DNA from: Nocardia sp. NBC_00565
GTDB taxonomy: Bacteria; Actinomycetota; Actinomycetes; Mycobacteriales; Mycobacteriaceae
Direction of reading: 5' to 3'
Assembly: GCF_036345915.1 (NCBI RefSeq)
Contig: NZ_CP107785.1
Coordinates: 2,356,001 to 2,420,000, forward strand
Length of the DNA: 64,000 nt
Below the pieces are notes generated by a model. The model was not told the DNA's origin. It did no database searches and was given only the letters and a program-made list of their open reading frames with translations. Positions within the stretch are counted from its first letter, which is position 1, and each line of letters begins with the position of its first letter. Positions 39,370-46,964 of the stretch are shown here, in pieces. The translations under genes were made by a program, and so were the position numbers.

Positions 39370-40524
39370 GTGAGCTATGGGTTGAGTGCCGAGGAGGTCT
39401 TGCTGGTCGAGACGGTCCGTGCCTTCATCGACCGAGAGGTCAAACCCAGTGTCCAGGAGTTCGAGCACGCGAACCGGTATCCGGAAGAGTGGATCGAACA
39501 GATGAAGCGGATCGGCATCTACGGGTTGGCGGTACCCGAGGAGTACGGCGGAACTCCCGTTTCGATGCCCTGCTATGTCCAGGTCACCGAGGAGTTGGCG
39601 CGCGGCTGGATGAGCCTGGCCGGCGCGATGGGCGGGCACACCGTCGTCGCGAAGCTGCTCGCGATGTTCGGCACCGATGAGCAGAAGCAGACCTACCTGC
39701 CCCGGATGGCCACCGGTGAGGTCCGCGCGACGATGGCGTTGACCGAGCCGGGGGGCGGTTCGGATCTGCAGGCCATGGCGACGCAGGCCAAGCCCGACGG
39801 CGATCACCTCGTCATCAGCGGTGCCAAGACCTGGATCAGCAATGCGCGCCGATCGTCGCTGATCGCGCTGCTGTGCAAGACCGATCCGGCCGCGTCGCCC
39901 CGGCATGCCGGGATCTCGATCGTGCTGGTCGAGCACGGACCCGGGCTGACGGTATCGCGCGATCTGCCCAAGCTCGGCTACAAGGGTGTCGAGAGTTGCG
40001 AACTGTCCTTCGACAACTATCGAGTGCCCGCCTCGGCGATCCTCGGCGGCGTTGCGGGCAAAGGGTTTTCGCAGATGATGAAGGGTTTGGAGACCGGCCG
40101 GATCCAGGTCGCCTCGCGGGCGCTCGGCGTCGCGGCGGCAGCCATGGAAGACGCGCTGGCCTACGCACAGCAGCGGGAGAGTTTCGGCAAGCCGATCTGG
40201 AAGCATCAGGCGATCGGCAACTACCTGGCCGATATGGCGACGAAGCTGACCGCGGCCCGCCAGCTCACCCGCTACGCGGCCGAGCAGTATGACCGCGGCG
40301 AACGGTGTGACATGGAGGCCGGCATGGCCAAACTGTTCGCCTCCGAGGTGGCCATGGAGATCGCGCTGAACGCCGTGCGCATCCACGGCGGCTACGGGTA
40401 CTCGACCGAATACGACGTGGAGCGGTACTTCCGGGACGCGCCCCTGATGATCGTCGGCGAGGGTACCAACGAGATCCAGCGCAACGTCATTGCCGCTCAA
40501 CTGGTCTCCCGTGGCGGCATCTGA
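39370..40524 (+). CDS. Acyl-CoA dehydrogenase
   Basis: 384 residues, a canonical single-domain enzyme: A-L-T-E-P-G-G-G-S-D-L-Q-A, I-S-G-A-K-T-W-I-S-N-A, R-E-S-F-G-K-P-I-W-K-H-Q-A-I, I-H-G-G-Y-G-Y-S-T-E-Y and a C-terminal V-G-E-G-T-N-E-I-Q-R-N. I chose GTG at 39370 because a perfect AAGGAG lies seven bases upstream. It is followed after 30 bp by gntR and faces the citE-like operon, suggesting joint control. Confidence 0.88.
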   Translation: MSYGLSAEEVLLVETVRAFIDREVKPSVQEFEHANRYPEEWIEQMKRIGIYGLAVPEEYGGTPVSMPCYVQVTEELARGWMSLAGAMGGHTVVAKLLAMFGTDEQKQTYLPRMATGEVRATMALTEPGGGSDLQAMATQAKPDGDHLVISGAKTWISNARRSSLIALLCKTDPAASPRHAGISIVLVEHGPGLTVSRDLPKLGYKGVESCELSFDNYRVPASAILGGVAGKGFSQMMKGLETGRIQVASRALGVAAAAMEDALAYAQQRESFGKPIWKHQAIGNYLADMATKLTAARQLTRYAAEQYDRGERCDMEAGMAKLFASEVAMEIALNAVRIHGGYGYSTEYDVERYFRDAPLMIVGEGTNEIQRNVIAAQLVSRGGI

Positions 40525-40554
40525 ACCGGGCGGGATACGTAGGATCTGGTTCCC

Positions 40555-41310
40555 ATGAGGCTGGACAAGCAGGAATCCGAACCCGCGTACCAGGTGGTGG
40601 CGCAGAGCCTGCGTGATGACATTGCCGCGGGCCGCTACAACGGCGGCGTGCAGCTGCCGACCGAACTGGAGCTGTCCGAACAGCATCGGGTCAGTCGCCA
40701 TACCGTTCGCCGCGCCTTCCAGGACCTGGTCGCCGAGGGGAGCGTGTACCGGGTGGCCGGCCGTGGCACGTTCGCCACCGGAACCGAGCGGCGGTATCTG
40801 CGGCAGTTCGGATCGATCGAAGACCTCATGCAGTTGTCCTCGGACACGACCATGGAGGTGCGGTCGGCGCTGCACCGGCACGTCGATATCGAGGCGGCGA
40901 GCAGGCTCCGCCTCGATACCGATGTTGTCTACACCGTCGGCTTCGTGCGCTTGCACGATGGTGTTCCGTTCGTTCGAACGACAGTGCATCTGCCCGAGCG
41001 AGTGGCCGGCCTCGTGGCAGGCGCTCCGGAACTGGCGGCCGGCAGGTCGAGCACGTACACGGTCATCGGGCTGCTGGAGCCGCATTTGACCAGCCCGATC
41101 GTGGAGGCCGCGCAATCGATCACCGTGGCGCTCGCTTCCACGGATATCGCGCGAGACCTGGGCTGCTTGCCCGGGCATCCGATGTTGCGCGTCGACCGGC
41201 TCTATTCCGATGCGGCGGGCGCGGCGGTCGAACTCTCGGTAAGCCATTTCCTGCCCGAGTACTACACCTATCGCGTCACCCTCCGACGGTCCGACCTTCC
41301 CGCGGGGTAG
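40555..41310 (+). CDS. GntR-family (HutC/UTRA) regulator
   Basis: 251 residues. N-terminal winged helix (L-R-D-D-I-A-A-G-R-Y, L-P-T-E-L-E-L-S-E-Q-H-R-V-S-R-H-T-V-R-R-A-F) and R-G-T-F wing, then a UTRA ligand-binding domain (residues about 90-245). UTRA domains bind small acids, sugars or acyl compounds that relieve repression. It probably controls the divergent acyl-CoA dehydrogenase and CitE/MaoC/double-dehydrogenase operons. Confidence 0.85.
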   Translation: MRLDKQESEPAYQVVAQSLRDDIAAGRYNGGVQLPTELELSEQHRVSRHTVRRAFQDLVAEGSVYRVAGRGTFATGTERRYLRQFGSIEDLMQLSSDTTMEVRSALHRHVDIEAASRLRLDTDVVYTVGFVRLHDGVPFVRTTVHLPERVAGLVAGAPELAAGRSSTYTVIGLLEPHLTSPIVEAAQSITVALASTDIARDLGCLPGHPMLRVDRLYSDAAGAAVELSVSHFLPEYYTYRVTLRRSDLPAG

Positions 41311-41317
41311 TTGTCCA

Positions 41318-41348
41318 GCGAATCCGCCTACACGGTAGGCGGATTCGC
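41318..41348. terminator. Bidirectional terminator hairpin
   Basis: Perfect 14-bp stem, GCGAATCCGCCTAC and its complement, with an ACG loop. It lies 8 bp after the gntR stop and 25 bp from the stop of the convergent fprB gene. Its GAATCCGCCT core is the same as in the terminator at 57834. Confidence 0.7.
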
Positions 41349-41372
41349 ACCAGCTGGTTCGAGCCGAGCGTT

Positions 41373-43046
41373 TCAGCCCTGCCTCGATACGGCGATCATC
41401 TCGTCGATGGAGATGAACTTGATCCTCGGCCGCTTCTGCTGCTTTCCGCGTTCGCGTTCGGCCTTGTCGATCGCGCGCCAGCCCGCCCTATCGATCAGAT
41501 CGGGCTGGCGTTCGGCGAGCAGTTGCCGCAGTGTCTGTCGGTCGTGTTCGGGTGCGGTGAGGTGACCGGCCACGAAGTCCTCGAGCAATTTGCTGACCGT
41601 TTCTTGTGCGCAAATCTTGTTCGTGCCGATCACACCTCGGGGGCCGCGCTTGATCCATCCGGTTACGTAGCTGCCGGTGACCGGGTTGCCGTCCGCGTCG
41701 ATCACCCGGCCGTGGTCGTTGGGAACGATATGTCCGGCTTCGTCGAAGGGCAGATCGGGGACGGGCTGTCCGCGATATCCGACCGAGCGCAGCACCAGCG
41801 ACGTCGGTATCGTCTCGGTGTGGTCGGTAGGCCGTGCGGTGAACGCGCCCTGGGACGCCACGAGCTCGTTGCGCACGATCGTCAGCCCGATCACGCGGTC
41901 GTCGCCGAGGGCTTCGACCGGCGAGACCAGGTACCGGAACACGATCCTCCGGCGAGTGGGATCCTGCGATTGCCGCGCATACTCACGAGCCAGGTCGACC
42001 TTGAGAATCGTCGAAGGCTCGGTCGCCGGATCGTCCAGCATTGCCTGGGTGGCGGCATCGAGTTCGATGTCGGACTCGTCGATGATCACGTCGACGTTCG
42101 GCAGGTTCCGCAGGGCCATGAATTCCGGCGAGGTGTACGCCGCCTGCGCGGGTCCGCGCCGTCCCAGCAGGACGACTTCACGAATCTTGCTGTTACGCAG
42201 CGCCTCCAGCGCGTGATCGGCGATGTCGGTCCGCGCCAGATCGTCTGGATTCATCGTCAGGACTCGGGCGATGTCGAGTGCGACGTTTCCGTTGCCGACG
42301 ATCACCGCGCGTTCGCCGGAAAGATCGTATTCGCGATCCGCGTACTCAGGGTGCCCGTTGTACCAGCCGACGAACTCCGTGGCCGAATAGCTGCCCGGAA
42401 GTGATTCACCCGGGATGTCCAGGTTGCGGTCCTTCGACGCTCCCACCGCGTAGATGACGGCGTGGTGGTGGCGCATCAGCTCGTCGTGGGAAATGTGCTT
42501 GCCGACTTCGACATTGAGCAGGTACTGGAAGTTGTCTCGCCGTGCCGGGACTTCGAACATCGCGGTGATGGTCTTCGTACCGGCATGGTCCGGCGCCACG
42601 CCGGCCCGGACGAGTCCGTGCGGCGTCGGCAAACGGTCGATCATCTCCACTTCGACATCGGCGCGGCGCATGAGCTCTTCGGCAGCGTAGGCCGCCGCGG
42701 GACCGGCCCCGACGATGGCGACGCGCAGCTTGCCGAGTTCCTTGGCCACCCGACCGGGCGGCGATGGCTGGATCAGCTTCGCGTCGAGGGGGTGCCGCTC
42801 GAAGTAGGCGGCGTTGGTGTCCTTGAATCGTTCGAGGCCGCTGGGCAGTTCGTCTTCGGCGTAGATCGCTTCGACAGGGCACGCGTCGGCGCAGGCTCCG
42901 CAGTCGATGCAGGTCTGCGGGTCGATGTAGAGCATCTCCGCGGTGGTGAAGTCGGGATCCTCGGGCCTTGGCCGGATGCAGTCGACCGGGCACTCCGAGA
43001 GGCAGCTCGCGTCATTGCAGCATCTCTGTGTAACTACGAAGGCCAT
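41373..43046 (-). CDS. fprB: Ferredoxin-ferredoxin-NADP reductase fusion
   Basis: 557 residues. A 7Fe-type ferredoxin domain comes first (C9/C15/C19/C23 pattern, then C-I-D-C-G-A-C-A-D-A-C-P), followed by an adrenodoxin-reductase-like module with FAD motif G-A-G-P-A-A-A-Y-A-A-E and NADP motif G-N-G-N-V-A-L-D-I-A-R. This is the FprB architecture of mycobacteria, which passes NADPH electrons to P450s or other redox partners. It could serve the oxygenases of the window, but no partner gene is adjacent. The 125 bp upstream includes an AT-rich patch (43140-43175) suited to its promoter. Confidence 0.9.
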   Translation of the reverse strand: MAFVVTQRCCNDASCLSECPVDCIRPRPEDPDFTTAEMLYIDPQTCIDCGACADACPVEAIYAEDELPSGLERFKDTNAAYFERHPLDAKLIQPSPPGRVAKELGKLRVAIVGAGPAAAYAAEELMRRADVEVEMIDRLPTPHGLVRAGVAPDHAGTKTITAMFEVPARRDNFQYLLNVEVGKHISHDELMRHHHAVIYAVGASKDRNLDIPGESLPGSYSATEFVGWYNGHPEYADREYDLSGERAVIVGNGNVALDIARVLTMNPDDLARTDIADHALEALRNSKIREVVLLGRRGPAQAAYTSPEFMALRNLPNVDVIIDESDIELDAATQAMLDDPATEPSTILKVDLAREYARQSQDPTRRRIVFRYLVSPVEALGDDRVIGLTIVRNELVASQGAFTARPTDHTETIPTSLVLRSVGYRGQPVPDLPFDEAGHIVPNDHGRVIDADGNPVTGSYVTGWIKRGPRGVIGTNKICAQETVSKLLEDFVAGHLTAPEHDRQTLRQLLAERQPDLIDRAGWRAIDKAERERGKQQKRPRIKFISIDEMIAVSRQG

Positions 43047-43171
43047 GTTGAGAGGTCCTCACATTCGGTTCCACGGCTCTTTGGCGTGTCCTGGATCGGG
43101 GCATCTGTACGCATCATTCTCGACGCGTCGACATCTTTCGAGAGATCAGCTTATTCAATACATCTATTGTA

Positions 43172-43564
43172 CTATATAGAACTCGTAGGATAGAGGCCCC
43201 GCCAGCGGTTGTGCCCGGCGGAGACCGACGGCCGCTTGCGGCGCGACCGCTGACCCTCGACCAGCGCCAGTAGGCACGGTGCCAGTTCGACGCCCTCGAG
43301 GCGAGCTTGCAGTCTGCGGTTGTCGGCGCCGGGGCGGCCGTTCAGGAGCACCCCGGCGTGGATGCCCGCGGACTGCTGGGTGCAGAGGGCGTAGGCGGCG
43401 CATTCCTGCCAGACCGCGCACCGTCGCAGGCATACCGCGGCCGCGGTGTCCGCGGCGGGGTCGTTGTGGGCCTTCGGGAACCACATATCGGGATTCGGTG
43501 CATGGGCGCACTCCGCGTGGAGCATCCAGTCCCGGCCCAACACCCAGCGGGTTGTCAGTGGCAA
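43172..43564 (-). CDS. Divergent WhiB-like protein
   Basis: About 130 residues. A Wbl-like order of four cysteines is present: A-E-C, then A-V-C-L-R-R-C-A-V-W-Q-E-C, so the central pair is spaced C-x3-C instead of the usual C-x2-C. The turn normally G-(V/I)-W-G-G reads G-I-H-A-G-V, followed by a basic tail (R-R-K-R). A TTG at 43564 is 9 bp after the mftF stop; GTG at 43543 and ATG at 43525 are alternatives. Probably an Fe-S-cluster-linked regulator co-transcribed with mftA-mftF. Confidence 0.7.
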   Translation of the reverse strand: MPLTTRWVLGRDWMLHAECAHAPNPDMWFPKAHNDPAADTAAAVCLRRCAVWQECAAYALCTQQSAGIHAGVLLNGRPGADNRRLQARLEGVELAPCLLALVEGQRSRRKRPSVSAGHNRWRGLYPTSSI

Positions 43565-43573
43565 CGGGGCGTC

Positions 43574-45046
43574 CTATCTGCCACGGGGTTCTCCTTGTTT
43601 GTCAGTTGAAAGGTCTTGCGGCACAGACCGGTTCGCCCGTCGAGCCACCTGCCGGACAACGCGGGGCCGAAGCGGCGTCGCGATTCGCTGTCGCAGACAT
43701 CCGCTCAGCACGCCAGCGCCGTAGGCGATATCGTCGGCGATGTCGGTCAGCACCGCACCGATGGGGTTGCGCTTGTTCCGTTGCTTCGCCCATCGCGTGA
43801 CAGCCGGTCCCAACAGCAGCGATCCAGCGGCCGCGCGCCACCGCCAGCGGGTGCTGCGGCGGCGGCCCGGTGGTGTCGCACAAGCCAAGGCGAGCAGCGG
43901 TGCGGCGAACTGAGTGCAGTATCGGCCGATACCGAGCCAGGTCTGATACACGCCGGTGACGGTGGCAGGAACGGCGCGGTTGAGCGGTGCGCCTGCCCGG
44001 CGCAGAGCGCGAATCGTCGAGCACACGGACATGACAATGCCCACACCGGCGAGCAGCGGTTGTCGCATCAGAACGGCGAGCACGGTCAACGCCGGGCCGG
44101 GCGCGACGACCAGGGGCGGGATAGCGCTCGGATGGCGTTGCGCCAGTGGTGCGGCCGATGTTCCATACCGGAATCGGCGGATGAGCAAGTCGCCGATCGT
44201 GGCCGGTTCCTCGTGTTCGACCTGGACCGCCGGGTCGTACCGGATCCGCCAGCCGGCCCGGTGCAGCCGCCAGATGACGTCCACATCCTCGCCGACCCGC
44301 AGCGCGGGGTCGAACACGAAGCCGACCTGCGCGACATCGGCAAGGGCGGAACGGCGCATGATCAGCGCTGCCGTCGGCACAAAAGGCACGCGTGAATTCG
44401 GCGCCACCCGCGCCGGTTGATCGCCGAGGTCGAGTCCGCAGCGCCGCACGGCGCCGGCAGCCCCGAACGCGGTGATCCGCGGGGCCGCTGCCGCCACCGC
44501 CGGATCGGCGAAATGCGGTGCCAGCCAGCCGATCCATCCGGTGCCGGGGACGCAGTCGCTGTCCAAGAACGCCACCAGCTCGGTCGTCACGTGATCCAGC
44601 GCGGTATTGCGGGCAACGCCGGGACCACGATTGGCCGGGTGCCGCAACAGCTTCGCGCCGGCTTCGGCGGCAACCTCGGCGATCGCGTGCGGATCGTGGG
44701 ATCCATCGTCGACGACGATCACGGGATAACGATCGCCGAGGGCGGCGAGGCACCGCGCCAGCATCGCGGCCCGATCTCGGACGGGAATGACTACGGTGAC
44801 ATCAAGTGGCCCATCGGTTTCTGGTGGATGGGGATGCGCCAGTCCCGCATCGGTGAGTCGGCGCGCCAGCGTACCGCCGGCTGCCGTCCGCACCGGTCCC
44901 GTCCGAATTTCCTGCCATGCGATGTGTCCCGCGGCTGTCATGCTCACGATGCGGGCGGGTGAGCCCCCGATCAACTTGTCGGGCGTCAGCTGTTCGACTC
45001 CGGAATCGAGGGTGATCCGGAAGCCGTTCGGCAGCGGGGCGGTCAC
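43574..45046 (-). CDS. mftF: Mycofactocin glycosyltransferase MftF
   Basis: 490-residue GT2 enzyme that adds glucose units to mycofactocin. An MftF-specific N-terminal domain (L-P-N-G-F-R-I-T-L-D, I-G-G-S-P-A-R) precedes the GT-A fold: V-T-V-V-I-P-V-R-D-R, V-V-D-D-G-S, L-D-S-D (DxD) and G-E-D-V-D-V-I-W-R. The C-terminus has hydrophobic segments and the P-I-G-A-V-L-T-D-I-A-D-D-I-A-Y-G-A-G family ending. GTG start 33 bp after mftA. In mycobacteria mftB, C, D and E stand between these two genes; here they do not. Confidence 0.9.
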   Translation of the reverse strand: MTAPLPNGFRITLDSGVEQLTPDKLIGGSPARIVSMTAAGHIAWQEIRTGPVRTAAGGTLARRLTDAGLAHPHPPETDGPLDVTVVIPVRDRAAMLARCLAALGDRYPVIVVDDGSHDPHAIAEVAAEAGAKLLRHPANRGPGVARNTALDHVTTELVAFLDSDCVPGTGWIGWLAPHFADPAVAAAAPRITAFGAAGAVRRCGLDLGDQPARVAPNSRVPFVPTAALIMRRSALADVAQVGFVFDPALRVGEDVDVIWRLHRAGWRIRYDPAVQVEHEEPATIGDLLIRRFRYGTSAAPLAQRHPSAIPPLVVAPGPALTVLAVLMRQPLLAGVGIVMSVCSTIRALRRAGAPLNRAVPATVTGVYQTWLGIGRYCTQFAAPLLALACATPPGRRRSTRWRWRAAAGSLLLGPAVTRWAKQRNKRNPIGAVLTDIADDIAYGAGVLSGCLRQRIATPLRPRVVRQVARRANRSVPQDLSTDKQGEPRGR

Positions 45047-45079
45047 GGCGCGTCGAGGTCGAACGGCGGCGCGGCGAGA

Positions 45080-45199
45080 TCAGTAGACACCGCACATGCC
45101 ATCGATCGAGACCTCCTCGATCAGCGACTCACCGATCAGAGCCTCTGCGGACACCTCGGTGGTCCCGTGGTCGATCGATTCGATCTGGTTGTCCGTCAT
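45080..45199 (-). CDS. mftA: Mycofactocin precursor peptide MftA
   Basis: 39-residue precursor, acidic leader ending in the diagnostic C-terminal core I-D-G-M-C-G-V-Y, whose final Val-Tyr pair becomes the redox cofactor. ATG at 45199 follows AGGAGG. Normal processing needs MftB (leader binding), MftC (radical SAM), MftE (peptidase) and MftD; none is encoded in this window. It is divergent from mftR and 33 bp upstream of mftF. Confidence 0.92.
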   Translation of the reverse strand: MTDNQIESIDHGTTEVSAEALIGESLIEEVSIDGMCGVY

Positions 45200-45227
45200 C
45201 CTGATTCCTCCTGGTGGCGGTATTTAT

Positions 45228-45240
45228 GACACTCAGTGTC
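45228..45240. promoter_or_regulatory. Probable MftR operator GACAC-TCA-GTGTC
   Basis: A perfect 5-bp inverted repeat with a TCA centre, 29 bp upstream of mftA and 28 bp upstream of mftR. A second dyad TCGTAT-N6-ATACGA (45239-45256 region) follows. The position between divergent regulator and target is what is expected for the TetR-type mycofactocin regulator. Confidence 0.6.
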
Positions 45241-45268
45241 GTATATCGGCATACGATAGCGTCACGGT

Positions 45269-45967
45269 GTGACGAAAACAAGTCCGCCGAGACGTGGACG
45301 TCCTCATGGAACGAGCGTTCGCAAGCTCGAGCTCGTCGCCTTGCGCCTCTTCGCCGAACAGGGCTTCCATGAGACGACCGTCGAGCAGATCGCGGCGGCC
45401 GCCGGGGTGAGTCGCCGCACCTTCTTTCGCTATTTCGACGCGAAGTCCGCGGTGCTCTGGAACGAATTCGATAGCGAGGTCGAGGCGATCCGGGCCACAC
45501 TGGCCGCGGCCGAAGCCGATCTGCCGGTGATGCAAGCCATCCGGCTGGCGGTGCTGGCGACCAACGACTACAGCGCCGAAGACGTTCCCGAGCTGCGCAT
45601 GCGGATGCGCTTGATCGCCACGGTGCCCGAGCTGGCCGCCAGCGCGGCTGTCCGCTACGACGCCTGGGAGCGAACCATCGGCGACTTCGTCGCCGAACGA
45701 ACGGGGTGGCCGCCCGGCTCCCTGTACCCGCTGGCCGTGGGTCGCGCGACCCTCGCGGTTTCGCGCGCCGCCTATGACCGATGGGCCGCGCGTGCCACCG
45801 AGGGGCGTGCCGACGCCGACCTGACTGTCTATCTGGATGTTGCCCTGGCCGCCCTGGCCGTGGGTTTCCCGGACGATATTCTGTTTGCCGACGATGCGCG
45901 GCTTGCGAAGGTTCGGCGGACGAGCCGAGTCGGGCGAAGCACACGCCTCAAATCCGATGGCGGCTAA
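45269..45967 (+). CDS. mftR: Mycofactocin system regulator MftR
   Basis: 232-residue TetR protein with helix-turn-helix T-V-E-Q-I-A-A-A-A-G-V-S-R-R-T-F-F-R-Y-F. It is divergent from mftA, the standard place of mftR, which in mycobacteria is an acyl-CoA-responsive repressor of the mft genes. GTG start has little ribosome-binding sequence, so it may be leaderless. Its stop overlaps the convergent LLM gene stop by 4 bp. Later residues (about 205-232) are a basic tail. Confidence 0.85.
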   Translation: MTKTSPPRRGRPHGTSVRKLELVALRLFAEQGFHETTVEQIAAAAGVSRRTFFRYFDAKSAVLWNEFDSEVEAIRATLAAAEADLPVMQAIRLAVLATNDYSAEDVPELRMRMRLIATVPELAASAAVRYDAWERTIGDFVAERTGWPPGSLYPLAVGRATLAVSRAAYDRWAARATEGRADADLTVYLDVALAALAVGFPDDILFADDARLAKVRRTSRVGRSTRLKSDGG

Positions 45968-46947
45968 GGGTTCTGATTCTCCGGCCGTGGCTGAGGTTCA
46001 GCACTTGCTGCTTCACCTCCCGTGGTGCTCGACGGGTCGGCGATGGTGCGCAGCGGTGCGGCGATTTTGGCGCCGAACAGTTCCAGCGTGCGTGGTGGGG
46101 CGTGGTCGTGAAAACGAATGATGAAAAGTTCTACGCCCCTGGACCATTCGACGAGGAGCTGTTCGACGAGTTGGTCGGGCGTGCCGATCAGCGGTGTGCC
46201 CCAGGAAGATTCGGGCATTCGGCGCAGTAGCTTTGTCCGCACCTCGGCCGGGTCCTCGCCCGGATGCACGAGGCCGACGGGATATTGTGCGGAGATTCGC
46301 GCGGTGCCGCGCAGGGGTGCCAATTCAGGCATCCGCCCGCGGGCCGCCGCGACACAGTTCCACCAATCGGCATGCTCGGCGACCAAGGGCATTGTCAGCA
46401 TTCGCCCGCCGCCACCGATGTGGATCGGAATCCTGCCTTGCGGTGGCACGGGAAGGCCCCACGCGCCCCGCAGTCGAAAATGCTTGCCCGCGTAGTCGAA
46501 CCGCCGACCGGTGAACATCAATTCGAGAATCTCGATCGTCTCCGCGAGGCGTTCCGAACGCTCGCGTCGAGTACCCGCCTCGATACCGAACATCGCGAAT
46601 TCGTCCTCGACCGATCCCCAGCCGAGGCCGAGGTCGAGGCGACCACCGCTGATCTGGTCCAGGGTGGCCGCCATCTTCGCCAGCACCGACGGGTGCCGGA
46701 ACGGGTTGGCGCCGACGAGGTGGCCGAGCCGGATCGTGGACGTCGCGGCGGCAATCGCGGTCAGCAGTATCCAGCTCTCCGGTACGTCGAGCGGTGGGGC
46801 GCCGGGTGCGTAGAGATGGTCCATCACCCAGAAGGAGTCGAAACCGGACTGCTCCGCCGCCTGGGCGGTGGCGATCACCGCCGCCGCGGTGGTGTTGATC
46901 TGCGGTACGAAGACGCCGAACTGTGGGACAGCTGGGATTTCAGGCAT
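45964..46947 (-). CDS. LLM-class F420-dependent oxidoreductase
   Basis: 327-residue luciferase-like protein. Diagnostic parts are G-F-D-S-F-W-V-M-D-H-L, T-S-T-I-R-L-G-H-L-V, L-D-Q-I-S-G-G-R-L-D-L-G-L-G-W and I-P-I-H-I-G-G-G-G. Such enzymes in actinobacteria usually use F420. It is transcribed from the CoA-ligase gene upstream, 17 bp away, and ends against mftR. A redox step linked to the activated acid is likely. Confidence 0.85.
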   Translation of the reverse strand: MPEIPAVPQFGVFVPQINTTAAAVIATAQAAEQSGFDSFWVMDHLYAPGAPPLDVPESWILLTAIAAATSTIRLGHLVGANPFRHPSVLAKMAATLDQISGGRLDLGLGWGSVEDEFAMFGIEAGTRRERSERLAETIEILELMFTGRRFDYAGKHFRLRGAWGLPVPPQGRIPIHIGGGGRMLTMPLVAEHADWWNCVAAARGRMPELAPLRGTARISAQYPVGLVHPGEDPAEVRTKLLRRMPESSWGTPLIGTPDQLVEQLLVEWSRGVELFIIRFHDHAPPRTLELFGAKIAAPLRTIADPSSTTGGEAASAEPQPRPENQNP

Positions 46948-46964
46948 GGATCGTCGCTCGATGC

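Noticed and set aside
39154..41247. Long upstream extension of the CitE-like minus frame
   Set aside because: The extension covers the divergent acyl-CoA dehydrogenase and gntR genes; CitE homology and a GAGGAG site support the start at 39153.
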